From CAZJAT01 sp964544145 (GTDB lineage Bacteria > Hydrothermota > 32-111): a DNA stretch of 33,756 bases. Shown piece after piece: positions 8,549-16,739 of the stretch. Made by a program: the position numbers and the translations under genes. The notes beneath the pieces were generated by a model, which saw nothing but the letters and a program-made list of their open reading frames with translations, was not told the origin of the DNA and did not search any database. Within the stretch, counting starts at the first letter, position 1. Each line of letters opens with the position of its first letter. The stretch is from positions 1 through 33,756 of the forward strand of contig CAZJAT010000018.1 in the NCBI GenBank assembly GCA_964544145.1, given 5' to 3'.

Positions 8549-8911
8549 TCATTTTACTGTAACTGAAATTGTTGCAACTGCCTTATCCTGCATAACACGA
8601 ATCTCACAGACCCCTGATTTTATTGCTTTCACCCTGCACTCATCCCCATTTACCTCTTTGATAAGGACTACATTGTTGTTGTCTATCATCCAATTGGGTC
8701 TGATATTGCGTGTGTTTTCTATACGTGTGTTATCTGTATCATATAGCACAGCTTTAATGATTACAGTATTGCCGATCTCGATTTCTGCAGGACAGTCAAT
8801 GATAATTGTGCAGCATTCCTTCTGCATAATGTCCGTTTGTTCACCGGATTTGGGCGTACATGAAATAATTAACAGTAAAATGAAGCAGGAAATTAATATC
8901 TTCCCCATCAA
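8549..8911 (-). CDS. small lipoprotein with Ig-like (BIG2-type) domain
   Basis: A 120-aa protein with a lipoprotein signal: hydrophobic stretch ending in LLIISC, so Cys17 would be lipidated by the Lgt/Lnt enzymes encoded in this window. The mature part has alternating hydrophobic strands (GNTVIIKAVLYDTDN, CRVKAIKSGVCEIRVM, AVATISVTVK), typical of bacterial Ig-like folds. It has its own promoter and a good Shine-Dalgarno (GGGAGGATTG before ATG), separate from the longer operon upstream. Function is unknown; a surface or periplasmic structural role is the most that can be said. Confidence 0.75.
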   Translation of the reverse strand: MMGKILISCFILLLIISCTPKSGEQTDIMQKECCTIIIDCPAEIEIGNTVIIKAVLYDTDNTRIENTRNIRPNWMIDNNNVVLIKEVNGDECRVKAIKSGVCEIRVMQDKAVATISVTVK

Positions 8912-8934
8912 TCCTCCCGAATGCTTTTTTCTAT

Positions 8935-8962
8935 ATTATAGAGGATTGAACCTTATTGTCAA
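8935..8962 (-). promoter_or_regulatory. promoter of the lipoprotein gene
   Basis: Minus strand TTGACA (8962-8957), 16-base spacer, TATAAT (8940-8935): both boxes match consensus exactly. The leader is about 20 bases and contains GGGAGG. It lies between the DUF4870 gene and the lipoprotein gene. Confidence 0.85.
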
Positions 8963-8972
8963 GTGTATAGTG

Positions 8973-9317
8973 TTATTTTATATCTCTGATAATCACATCA
9001 GCAAGATGTCCGACAAATGGAATCCTGTATCTCTCGCCTCTATATGCCATGACCATGAGAAATATCCATGCAATAAATATTATTAGAGGAATAATAAAAC
9101 CTGAGAGTATATTTCCCAGCACAGGTATCCATCTGAACAGCAGAGTGAGTATGGAAAGCGATAGGAAGAGAAGGATTGACTGCATTGCATGGAATTTAAC
9201 ATGATTACTTTTTTTCTCCATAAGTATAAAGAATATTCCTGTAAGCCAGAAAAATAAATAGCAAAGCATTGCTTCAATGTTTTCATTCATATCAAGTGAT
9301 GTTTTCTTGTTTTCCAT
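8973..9317 (-). CDS. DUF4870-like membrane protein
   Basis: A 114-aa integral membrane protein with about three hydrophobic helices (residues ~16-34, 46-66, 70-92). The phrase NHVKFHAMQSILLF between the first two helices is the recognisable family motif. It ends with a short charged tail. Its first 26 bases overlap the gene upstream, so it is the last gene of the long znu-to-membrane-protein operon. The family has no firmly assigned biochemical role. Confidence 0.8.
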   Translation of the reverse strand: MENKKTSLDMNENIEAMLCYLFFWLTGIFFILMEKKSNHVKFHAMQSILLFLSLSILTLLFRWIPVLGNILSGFIIPLIIFIAWIFLMVMAYRGERYRIPFVGHLADVIIRDIK

Positions 9318-9921
9318 AATTTATTGCCTCTTTTAAATGTTTATAAAGTACTGCCTGAGCTATTACAGTAAAAGGCAGTGTGATTGTTACACCCACATAA
9401 AAAGCTAATGCACCCATAATATTTATAAAATTAAGCACAATAATAATGACAAATAATTGCCATATAAACATTCTTGTCATTTTAAATGATTTTTTCAATG
9501 TTGCAATAGGGTTTTCATTGTTTTCTATGATAATGAATGCATAGGGAAAGAATAAGACTGCTATGACAATCCCGGGGATAATAAGCAGAGCAGCACCAGC
9601 AAACACCATTAGCATATATATAAATGATGTGATAATAAAATTGAACAATAATCCGCCTGAATTGAAAAGCATCAGAAAATCTACATTTTCATTATTGGAC
9701 ATATTATATGCAATCTTGAATAGTCCAAGCTGTATCACTGCATTCAGCATGTAGATGAGAGCATTAATAGGGATTTCAGAACCACTGCCCGTGCTCATAT
9801 CAAGGAGCATAATCTCAATGAACATCATAATCATGAGAAATACAATAATGCCTATTACAAATGCATAGTATTTCCTGAATATTCCGAATAATTCCTTCAC
9901 ATATCCTTTATAATCTATCAT
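9292..9921 (-). CDS. multi-pass membrane protein, DUF975/YciC-like
   Basis: A 209-aa protein with five or six hydrophobic segments. The stretch LLIIPGIVIAVLFFPYAFII followed by ENNENPIATLKKSFKMTR is typical of the DUF975/UPF0259 (YciC)-like membrane families, which also occur next to other small envelope proteins. It starts one base after the upstream outer-membrane protein gene stops and overlaps the DUF4870 gene downstream by 26 bases. No catalytic residues are apparent. Function unknown; probably inner membrane. Confidence 0.65.
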   Translation of the reverse strand: MIDYKGYVKELFGIFRKYYAFVIGIIVFLMIMMFIEIMLLDMSTGSGSEIPINALIYMLNAVIQLGLFKIAYNMSNNENVDFLMLFNSGGLLFNFIITSFIYMLMVFAGAALLIIPGIVIAVLFFPYAFIIIENNENPIATLKKSFKMTRMFIWQLFVIIIVLNFINIMGALAFYVGVTITLPFTVIAQAVLYKHLKEAINYGKQENIT

Positions 9922-9922
9922 A

Positions 9923-10795
9923 TTATAAGAATCTGTAATTTATTCCAATTGACAGATTTTCCTTATGCCTTATATCATCAATGATTTCCTTGTCATATAA
10001 TATTTGAACATTCATGTTGATATTGATGAAATCAGTAATCTTTGCTGATAATATATTATCAAAATATACGTCAACAGCTTTCCAGTTATCTTCCTGCGGA
10101 GTTCCGGCAAGTATATCTGATTGAGAGTTGAACAATGCCTTATATAAAGTAATCTTTGCTGTATACAATATTGCGTCATCAAACAATGGTGTATTATAGT
10201 CTCCGATAAGTTCAATACCGCCGTCATTGATAATATCAGTATACAGATTCCCGAGTGAATCTGCAGCTGAATAATCTATAAGCTGTCTGATAGCAGCACC
10301 ACCCCTTACGGACAGCTGACTATTTTCGCTTTTGAATAATATACGTGCAATACCGAAAGATTCAGTTAATCTGATTGGATTCACATAGAATGTTTGGGCA
10401 GTGTCACTGCCGTCAATAAAACTTGATTCCATTCTGACACCTGCAAAGGGGTCGGCAAACCATCCCATTGTCAGACGTTCAATGGATTCAATATCAATAA
10501 TATCCGTTGATTTATTAGGGTCCATCCATGTATCTGTGACATTATCTTTATTCATTGTCTGTCCAAGTGAAAGCTTAGCTGTGTTCTTTGTGTTGAATAT
10601 CTTTGTAACCTGCTTTTCAGCTATAGCATTGATATTAAACACCCAAGCAATATTGCTGACTTCTGTTCCTGCCCAATTATCCGAATAATTGTCAAGATTA
10701 ATATTCACCCCGGCAGTGAGTTCATTATGCCATGCTTCCGCATTGACAATTATTGCTAATGCAATGATAAGAAAAAGAGTTACTCCTCTTTTCAT
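9923..10795 (-). CDS. DUF3078-like outer-membrane beta-barrel protein
   Basis: A 290-aa exported protein: signal peptide with hydrophobic core FLIIALAIIVNAEA and likely cleavage just after. The mature part is rich in alternating hydrophobic/polar strands with aromatic ends, and closes with a strand ending in YRFL, as barrels often do. The early motif DNYSDNWAGTEVSNIAW, followed by paired strands and TKNTAKLSLGQ, resembles DUF3078, a family best known from Bacteroidetes. It sits between an L,D-transpeptidase lipoprotein and two membrane proteins in the same operon. Substrate or role unknown. Confidence 0.65.
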   Translation of the reverse strand: MKRGVTLFLIIALAIIVNAEAWHNELTAGVNINLDNYSDNWAGTEVSNIAWVFNINAIAEKQVTKIFNTKNTAKLSLGQTMNKDNVTDTWMDPNKSTDIIDIESIERLTMGWFADPFAGVRMESSFIDGSDTAQTFYVNPIRLTESFGIARILFKSENSQLSVRGGAAIRQLIDYSAADSLGNLYTDIINDGGIELIGDYNTPLFDDAILYTAKITLYKALFNSQSDILAGTPQEDNWKAVDVYFDNILSAKITDFININMNVQILYDKEIIDDIRHKENLSIGINYRFL

Positions 10796-10803
10796 TTTAC
10801 CCC

Positions 10804-11613
10804 CTATATAATTATTATTGGTGTATTGATTGCAGTATTATTATACAACTCAATCACATCATGATTGAGCATTCTTATGCACCCATGTGATGAAGGTATA
10901 TGAATACGCCCTTCCTCATGTGTACCGTGTATATAAATATGTCTATTGAAAGAATCAACATTGCCGCCTTTATTCACACCTTCCTCCGCCCCCATTATCC
11001 TCAATATCCTTGTAGTCACATAATCACTGTCTGTATCTGTTGTATCTGAATATATCTCTGCTATCTCCCCTGTATCCTTTAAGAATCTGAATATTGCGCC
11101 AATATGGGCATTATCCCCCGTCTTATAGGCAATTACATGGGCACCCAATGGTGTCTTATTGCTGCCATTTTCATTACCAATACCATATTTTGAAGTGGAA
11201 ACAGGATATACATTAATTATATTTCCTGTGCTGTCAGCAATAATCATCCTCTGATAATAAACAGAAACTATGATTATTCTGCTGTAATGTCCGTAAAATG
11301 AATGACAGCGTTCCATTTCATTAATAATTGTCTGTCTATACTCGTTATCAAAGATAAAATCATATTGTTCATTATTCATTGAATCAATATAGTGAAAGAC
11401 CGGTTTCTTACCATTTATAATGTATGAATACATATTTTTTCTATTCATAAAAACAATAGAATCCCCATATAATGTACACACAGCACCTTCCATTGCAGAT
11501 GTGTCAATAATTAATCCCTTTTGAATATTTATATGTACATTGCTTGCATAATATCTGTCTGCAGTACATGATGCTGAAAGCAGCACAAGGATTATTATTA
11601 AAATCCTCCTCAT
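10804..11613 (-). CDS. L,D-transpeptidase (YkuD domain) lipoprotein
   Basis: Probably cross-links peptidoglycan (3-3 bonds) or attaches proteins to it in the periplasm. The 269-aa product has a lipobox (LLSASC, Cys16). The C-terminal half carries the YkuD signature: HGTHEEGRIHIPSSHGCIRM with the catalytic Cys at about 245 and the conserved His before it. The N-terminal ~110 residues are unlike known modules and may place the enzyme. The start overlaps mntP by 4 bases (ATGA). Location in a metal-homeostasis and envelope operon is unusual. Confidence 0.9.
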   Translation of the reverse strand: MRRILIIILVLLSASCTADRYYASNVHINIQKGLIIDTSAMEGAVCTLYGDSIVFMNRKNMYSYIINGKKPVFHYIDSMNNEQYDFIFDNEYRQTIINEMERCHSFYGHYSRIIIVSVYYQRMIIADSTGNIINVYPVSTSKYGIGNENGSNKTPLGAHVIAYKTGDNAHIGAIFRFLKDTGEIAEIYSDTTDTDSDYVTTRILRIMGAEEGVNKGGNVDSFNRHIYIHGTHEEGRIHIPSSHGCIRMLNHDVIELYNNTAINTPIIII

Positions 11614-12170
11614 AAAATATGCTCCAGCAATATCTTAAACCCAATGCCAATCAAGACTAATCCGCCTGCTCTCTCAGCCCATTTACCCATATAATGCTCC
11701 ATACTGTCACCTGCAATAAATCCGCCAATAGTCATAATGAAAGTAACTAAACCAATTATAAGGGCAGGATAAATAACACCTACATTCATAAATGCAAATG
11801 ATAGTCCTACAGCAAATGCGTCAATACTCGTTGCAAATGCAAGAATCAAGAGTATCTTTATTTTTGAATAATCAGTTTTTTCATTATTGCATATATCCGG
11901 TTTAAAGGACTCATAGAGCATCTTCACACCTATAAAACAGAGTACTGAAAAAGCAATCCAATGACTGAAACTGTTTACATATGAATTAACATAATACCCT
12001 GAGTAATAACCTAAAACAGGCATAGCAGCTTGAAAACCTCCGAATAATAAACCCGTTTTCAATGCATTCAGTTTCTTATGCTTAATACAATGAAACCCAC
12101 ATGTCAATGAGACAGCAAACGCATCCATTGCCAAGCCGATTGATATAAGTAAAAGTATATAAAATTCCAT
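11610..12170 (-). CDS. mntP: manganese efflux pump MntP
   Basis: Inner-membrane exporter expected to remove excess Mn(II). At 186 aa it matches E. coli MntP (188 aa). Six hydrophobic helices are arranged as two related halves, each with the conserved Asp motif: AMDAFAVS (D16) and SIDAFAVG in the second half. It lies two bases after znuB and overlaps the L,D-transpeptidase gene, so import of one metal and export of another are co-transcribed. No yybP-ykoY-type riboswitch is seen, as expected for an internal operon gene. Confidence 0.93.
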   Translation of the reverse strand: MEFYILLLISIGLAMDAFAVSLTCGFHCIKHKKLNALKTGLLFGGFQAAMPVLGYYSGYYVNSYVNSFSHWIAFSVLCFIGVKMLYESFKPDICNNEKTDYSKIKILLILAFATSIDAFAVGLSFAFMNVGVIYPALIIGLVTFIMTIGGFIAGDSMEHYMGKWAERAGGLVLIGIGFKILLEHIL

Positions 12171-12172
12171 AT

Positions 12173-12982
12173 TTAGGTTTCTGTTTTGTAATGCTTGATA
12201 ATTGCTGAAACAATGTAGAATATGAACATCATCAGCACAATTACAGCACCTGTCGGCAGGTTAAGGTAAAATGAGATAAAGAATCCGCATCCTGAAGATA
12301 TCAATGCAATGACTGAAGACAGTATCACTGCTGTCCTCACCCTGTTGACAATATTCAATGCACTCATTCCGGGCAATATCATCTGTGCTGTTATCAGTAT
12401 TATACCGGAAATCTTCACTGATATGACAATATTGGATGCTAATATAATAAGGAAAATATAATATACCGGTTTAACGGCAATCTTATATATGGCAGATATC
12501 TCCTCATTATATGACATATAGAATAATTCCTTGAAAAACACCATAATGAAAAGCAGATTAAGAATTAACAATCCTGTCAGATAAATCAAATCCGATTTTG
12601 CTATAAGAAGGACATTGCCGAAGAGAAAACTGCTTATGTCAATATTGAGATTTCTGTTTACTGATATAAGGATAATACCAATTGCCATTGAAACGGATAA
12701 TAATACTGCGGTAATATTGCTCTCCTCAACCCTTAATTTACCTGAGAATGAAGCAATAATCATTGCAATGGAGATAACAAATATCAATGTGACAATATTC
12801 ATATTGAATCCCAGAAGTAATGCCAATGCAATACCTGCAAATGACATATGAGCAAATGCCTCTGACATATATGATACCTTTTTCAATGCAACAAATACAG
12901 ATATCAATGATGTGGATACAGCTGACATAATTGCCCCTATTAATGCTACTGTCAGGAATGAATTTGAAAGTATCTCATTCAT
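12173..12982 (-). CDS. znuB: zinc ABC transporter permease
   Basis: Membrane channel subunit of an ABC-3 family metal importer, 269 aa with about eight hydrophobic helices. The early segment VSTSLISVFVALKKVSYMSE followed by AFAHMSFAGIA is the family hallmark. The start codon overlaps the znuC stop (TAATG), which implies translational coupling. Specificity follows from the partner binding protein, where a third His ligand favours zinc over manganese. Confidence 0.9.
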   Translation of the reverse strand: MNEILSNSFLTVALIGAIMSAVSTSLISVFVALKKVSYMSEAFAHMSFAGIALALLLGFNMNIVTLIFVISIAMIIASFSGKLRVEESNITAVLLSVSMAIGIILISVNRNLNIDISSFLFGNVLLIAKSDLIYLTGLLILNLLFIMVFFKELFYMSYNEEISAIYKIAVKPVYYIFLIILASNIVISVKISGIILITAQMILPGMSALNIVNRVRTAVILSSVIALISSGCGFFISFYLNLPTGAVIVLMMFIFYIVSAIIKHYKTET

Positions 12983-13710
12983 CAGTATTCCTTATCTATG
13001 AGCTGCATCACATCCCCATAGGCTTCTTTTATCATATTTGCATTGATTAAATCCGATTGTGTGTGACAATGTAGTGTCCTGTTAAGACATATTATGTATT
13101 TACTGTGATGCGTCATCATTCCTATATCATGACTGACAAGCAGAATGGTCTTTCCATCATTATTGATGCGTTTTAAGAGAGAGTAAAATCCCTCAATCTG
13201 TCTCTTATCCACTCCTGCTTCCGGCTCATCAAGGAAGAGATACTTACCTTCGCTGATCAATGCACGAGCTATCAGCACACGCTGTAATTCGCCTCCGCTG
13301 AGCAGTCCAATACGCGTATTTCTCTTTTCATACATATTCATTGATTTAAGCATTTCATGGGCCTTTAATTTATCACTGCTGTTAAAATGCCTCATAATCC
13401 CTTTTTTTCTTGCGCATCCCATCAGCACAATCTCAGTAGCATTTGCAGGGAATTGCCTGTCAAATGACTCATACTGAGGCAAATATCCTATCTGATTGTC
13501 TGACAACCACTGTTTATGGGGAATATTATCAATCATTATTTCCCCTCTATCATATGAAAGCTGACCCAATATTATCTTCAGCAATGTTGATTTTCCTGCC
13601 CCATTTGGGCCAATGATTGCAGCAAATTCACTGTCATGTAATTTAAGATTGATATTCTCAAGCAATATCCTGTTACCGGCTTTATATGTGAGATTTTTTA
13701 TTTCAATCAA
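12982..13710 (-). CDS. znuC: zinc ABC transporter ATPase
   Basis: ATP-hydrolysing subunit of the metal importer, 242 aa. Walker A GPNGAGKSTLLK, Q-loop YLPQYESFDRQFP, ABC signature LLSGGELQRVLIARAL, Walker B YLFLDEPEAGVD and H-loop LLVSHDIG are all present and ordered. Overlaps znuA by 8 bases and znuB by 1. Nothing appears to be missing. Confidence 0.93.
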   Translation of the reverse strand: MIEIKNLTYKAGNRILLENINLKLHDSEFAAIIGPNGAGKSTLLKIILGQLSYDRGEIMIDNIPHKQWLSDNQIGYLPQYESFDRQFPANATEIVLMGCARKKGIMRHFNSSDKLKAHEMLKSMNMYEKRNTRIGLLSGGELQRVLIARALISEGKYLFLDEPEAGVDKRQIEGFYSLLKRINNDGKTILLVSHDIGMMTHHSKYIICLNRTLHCHTQSDLINANMIKEAYGDVMQLIDKEY

Positions 13711-14539
13711 TTTGCCTGACCTTCACCATTTCATTATAATTATCTATCAGCAATTCATCTATAGAGGATATATTGAATGTTATACCAAGGGGATCCAATA
13801 CAAATATCTTCAATCCAATTTCATTTGCTATAATCTCTGCTGATTTCGGCGATAATTGAGGTTCTGTAAATATTGCTTTTATATCTCTCTGCTTGATGAT
13901 CTTTTCAATATCTGTTATCTCCTTCAATGTCGGTTCCCTGCCCGGTATACCCTCAATTACACCTGCAAGTTCAATATTATAATAATCAAGAAAATATGCA
14001 AATGAATTATGAAATGTTATAATGGGTAATGAACCATTATTAATGATATCGTTTTTAATTATTGAATCAGCAATATCAATCCCTTTTACTGCATGTTCTG
14101 CATTATCTGTAAAATATATCTTATTTGCAGCATCACGCCTGATGAGTGCCTGTTTTATAATGCAGATTGTTTTCTTCATATTAACTGGTGAAAGCCATAT
14201 ATGCGGGTTATTATGCTTATCATTATGGTCAAATCCGAGTGAATCCCCGATATTAATGACATGCCCCTTTATATCATTGAGTTTGTGAATAATATTATGT
14301 TCAAGATTCACTCCATTAACAATAATAATATCTGCTTTCATCAGATTCACAATATCAGATGGTGTTGGAGAATATGTGTGAGGAGATGCTGCGGGCGGTA
14401 AAATGGATGCAACACTCACTGCTGTATCTCCTATCTGTCTGCATATAACAGCATAGGGATTTATTGTTGTTACAATATTTACATGTGCAGTGACAGTTAT
14501 ATATATAAGTAAAAAAATAAAAGTATTAATATATTTCAT
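13703..14539 (-). CDS. znuA: zinc-binding periplasmic protein ZnuA
   Basis: Periplasmic cluster A-I metal receptor, 278 aa, with an N-terminal signal sequence (hydrophobic to about residue 19) and no lipobox. Candidate ligands: His in AASPHTYSPT, His in NNPHIWLSP, His in ITFHNSFAYF and Asp in VLDPLG. The third position is His, as in zinc receptors, where manganese receptors have Glu; a short His/Asp-rich loop (DHNDKHNNPH) precedes the second ligand. First gene of the operon. The ATG is 6 bases after a -10 box and lacks a Shine-Dalgarno, so it looks leaderless. No clear Zur-type palindrome is visible. Confidence 0.9.
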   Translation of the reverse strand: MKYINTFIFLLIYITVTAHVNIVTTINPYAVICRQIGDTAVSVASILPPAASPHTYSPTPSDIVNLMKADIIIVNGVNLEHNIIHKLNDIKGHVINIGDSLGFDHNDKHNNPHIWLSPVNMKKTICIIKQALIRRDAANKIYFTDNAEHAVKGIDIADSIIKNDIINNGSLPIITFHNSFAYFLDYYNIELAGVIEGIPGREPTLKEITDIEKIIKQRDIKAIFTEPQLSPKSAEIIANEIGLKIFVLDPLGITFNISSIDELLIDNYNEMVKVRQID

Positions 14540-14545
14540 ATATTT

Positions 14546-14573
14546 ATATTAATTAGAAATGAGAGTTTTTCAA
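14546..14573 (-). promoter_or_regulatory. promoter of the znu operon, leaderless start
   Basis: Minus strand TTGAAA (14573-14568), 16-base spacer, TAATAT (14551-14546), then six bases to the znuA ATG. The -35 box starts 7 bases from the terminator stem of the small upstream gene. Confidence 0.7.
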
Positions 14574-14579
14574 TACAAA

Positions 14580-14598
14580 GCAGGAATATTGTTCCTGC
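14580..14598 (-). terminator. hairpin terminator after the 54-aa gene
   Basis: GCAGGAA (14580-14586) pairs with TTCCTGC (14592-14598) around 5 bases. On the minus strand the stem is followed by TTTGTATT, a weak T-tract. It separates the 54-aa gene from the znu promoter. Confidence 0.6.
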
Positions 14599-14613
14599 CC
14601 AATTTATACTATG

Positions 14614-14778
14614 TTATTCTTTGTCTTTATTCTCTTCAACAAATTTTTTGATATCTTCCATATTCTCAACTATAAGACGGGCTTTTGACAGACCAAATGA
14701 GAATGGAAATCTGTCCTCTCCAGAACGCTTGAGAATAATAATGGGGTTTCCCCTGTATTCTGATTTGTCTACCGGCAT
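14614..14778 (-). CDS. small conserved protein, 54 aa
   Basis: A short gene with an excellent Shine-Dalgarno (AGGAGGAG, 2 bases before ATG), its own promoter and a terminator hairpin, so it is a discrete transcript. The protein reads MPVDKSEYRGNPIIIL at the start, then KRSGEDRFPFSFGLSKARLI and a C-terminal helix ending in EENKDKE. I recall similar short proteins with a GNP-x-I-x-LKR and FPFxFGLxKA-(R/K)-L pattern in other bacteria, usually without a function. It is soluble, small and highly charged. Role unknown. Confidence 0.8.
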   Translation of the reverse strand: MPVDKSEYRGNPIIILKRSGEDRFPFSFGLSKARLIVENMEDIKKFVEENKDKE

Positions 14779-14816
14779 TTCTCCTCCTATATATATTTAC
14801 TAATACTTTACTTTTA

Positions 14817-14844
14817 AATATATACATTATTCATTTCAAGTCAA
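14817..14844 (-). promoter_or_regulatory. promoter of the 54-aa gene
   Basis: Minus strand TTGACT (14844-14839), 16-base spacer, TATATT (14822-14817). It gives a leader of about 32 bases ending in the strong Shine-Dalgarno. Confidence 0.65.
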
Positions 14845-14879
14845 GTTAAATCAATTTAGAGTATATGTTAGAGGAATTC

Positions 14880-15251
14880 TTATTTAAGGATTTTTTCAAC
14901 AACACTTATAAGCTGTTCACTATGGAATGGTTTCTCTATGAAACCCACTGCTCCCTTTTTTTGCATATATGCCGCATCCTCTTCCAGAGCATATCCGGAA
15001 ACAATGAGTATCTTTGCCGATGGGTCCATATTACGTATGGCATTGAATGTCTCATATCCATTCATTTCAGGCATAATCATATCAAGTATGATTAATGCCA
15101 CTTCATCGCCGTTTTTCCTGTAATAGTCAACAGCCTCTCTGCCATTTATGCAAATATGACTTCTATAATTGATTCTGCTGACAATCTTTGCCAGGATTTC
15201 TGTAATCAGCATTTCATCGTCAACGATGAGTATAATATCCGGTTTTTTCAT
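14880..15251 (-). CDS. single-domain response regulator (CheY-like)
   Basis: A 123-aa receiver domain without an output domain. Acidic pocket residues D11, D12 and E13, phospho-acceptor D57 in LIILDMIMPEMNG, Ser in ILIVSGYA and Lys in FIEKPFHSEQL are all present, so it should be phosphorylated normally. No kinase is next to it; it may be served by the kinase at 5487-8468 or one elsewhere. It lies back to back with the MATE gene. Confidence 0.92.
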   Translation of the reverse strand: MKKPDIILIVDDEMLITEILAKIVSRINYRSHICINGREAVDYYRKNGDEVALIILDMIMPEMNGYETFNAIRNMDPSAKILIVSGYALEEDAAYMQKKGAVGFIEKPFHSEQLISVVEKILK

Positions 15252-15285
15252 TATTTATTTCCCAGAGTTTTATTTTATGTCAATT

Positions 15286-15313
15286 ATTTTAATATATTTT
15301 TACAATTTGTCAA
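15286..15313 (-). promoter_or_regulatory. promoter of the CheY-like gene
   Basis: Minus strand TTGACA (15313-15308), 16-base spacer, TAAAAT (15291-15286), leaving a leader of about 27 bases. A second TTGACA at 15283-15278 has no good -10 partner. Confidence 0.5.
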
Positions 15314-15330
15314 TATAAATATCCTTATTA

Positions 15331-15358
15331 TTGACTTATTATGATTTCCGCATAATAT
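15331..15358 (+). promoter_or_regulatory. promoter of the MATE operon, leaderless start
   Basis: TTGACT (15331-15336), 16-base spacer, TAATAT (15353-15358), then 7 bases to ATG at 15366. Only 17 bases separate its -35 box from the opposing -35 box of the CheY-like gene, so the two promoters are back to back. Confidence 0.65.
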
Positions 15359-15365
15359 CATTATA

Positions 15366-16724
15366 ATGAAAATGAAGAATAATGCTAAACTGACATCAGG
15401 CAATGTGAAAAAAACATTGATATCAATGACATTGCCAATGATGGCCGGAATGCTTTCTATGGTAATCTTCAATCTTGTTGACACATTCTATGTGGGTAAA
15501 CTCGGCATATCACAATTGGCAGCAATGGGATTTACATTCCCTGTTGTGCTTGCTGTTAACAGTATTGCCCTCGGCATGGGTATAGCTGCTTCATCGATTA
15601 TCTCACGCGCAATTGGAAGGGGCGATCATGATGAGGTAGTGAGCCTCTCTTCCAATATACTCATATTGGCAGTGATCATAGTTATTGTTCTGGCTATTGC
15701 AGGATTACTCACTATTGTGCCCCTATTCCGTATGCTGGGAGCAGACAGAGATATATTGAGCTTAATAAAATCTTATATGACAATATGGTATATGGGTGTG
15801 CCTTTTGTTGTCATACCTATGGTTGGCAATAACATAATCCGAGCAACAGGCGATGCAAAAACACCCGGCATAACAATGACTGCTGCCATGCTGGTAAATC
15901 TGGTTATTGACCCAATACTTATCTTCGGATTCGGTCCGGTTCCATCAATGGGTCTTAAGGGTGCTGCACTGGCAACGGTTTTTTCAAGGGCGCTCAGTAT
16001 GACTGTTGCTCTAATTATACTTATAAAGAGAGAACATCTGATACATTTTTCATATCACATACTCAATGATATGGGGAAAACGGCAAAACAGCTTTTCTAT
16101 ATTGGCATTCCAGCAGCATCTACCCGTCTCATTGTTCCATTATCAATTGGCTTCATAACTCGTCTTATTGCAGATTACGGCAATCCGGCAGTAGCAGGTT
16201 TCGGCATTGCATCCAGGATTGAGATGTTTTCTCTAATGATAATCCGTTCTTTGGGGTCAGTGCTTATGCCTTTTATAGGTCAGAACTGGGGAGCAAGGAA
16301 TACGGGCCGCATACGTGAAGCCATCTCATTTGCAAATATAACCGGTATCATTTGGGGAATTATAGTTTTTATAACTGCACTATTTTTTTCAAAGCAGATT
16401 GCATCAATATTCAATTCACAACCTGCAGTTGTCGACATTACAGCATCCTATCTGCTTATCACATCACTCACATTCGGCTTCCTGGGTATAAGTGAATTGA
16501 ACAGCACCGCATTAAATGCTTTGAATAAACCACTGCATTCAACACTGATATCATTCATACGGATGTTTATACTCTATATACCGCTTGCAGTTGTAGGTTC
16601 TCATATCTTTGGGATAAAGGGAATTTTCTCCGCTGCAGCCATATCCAATATTATTACAGGGATACTTGCTTTTTTCATGTTCAGGTTTATATTCAATAGA
16701 ATGGTAAAAAATCTAATCCTATAA
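15366..16724 (+). CDS. MATE family efflux transporter
   Basis: Inner-membrane multidrug or metabolite exporter driven by an ion gradient. At 452 aa it is standard length, with twelve hydrophobic helices in two related halves. The first helix region TLPMMAGMLSMVIFNLVDTF and the following YVGKLGISQLAAMGFTFP are the family's typical start; the second half repeats it near residue 240 (IGIPAASTRLIVPLSIGFI). No Shine-Dalgarno precedes the ATG, which fits a leaderless message. A second in-frame ATG two codons on is possible. First gene of a four-gene operon. Substrate cannot be told. Confidence 0.93.
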   Translation: MKMKNNAKLTSGNVKKTLISMTLPMMAGMLSMVIFNLVDTFYVGKLGISQLAAMGFTFPVVLAVNSIALGMGIAASSIISRAIGRGDHDEVVSLSSNILILAVIIVIVLAIAGLLTIVPLFRMLGADRDILSLIKSYMTIWYMGVPFVVIPMVGNNIIRATGDAKTPGITMTAAMLVNLVIDPILIFGFGPVPSMGLKGAALATVFSRALSMTVALIILIKREHLIHFSYHILNDMGKTAKQLFYIGIPAASTRLIVPLSIGFITRLIADYGNPAVAGFGIASRIEMFSLMIIRSLGSVLMPFIGQNWGARNTGRIREAISFANITGIIWGIIVFITALFFSKQIASIFNSQPAVVDITASYLLITSLTFGFLGISELNSTALNALNKPLHSTLISFIRMFILYIPLAVVGSHIFGIKGIFSAAAISNIITGILAFFMFRFIFNRMVKNLIL

Positions 16725-16739
16725 GGAAAGTCTCATATA

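Noticed and set aside
14540..14613. Zur operator in front of znuA
   Set aside because: No palindrome of the GAAATGTTATA type is visible, so zinc control is likely from knowledge of the family but not shown here.
15278..15283. Second TTGACA as -35 box of the CheY-like gene with a leaderless start
   Set aside because: No acceptable -10 box is found 16-18 bases downstream; the more distant TTGACA-16-TAAAAT pair is better.
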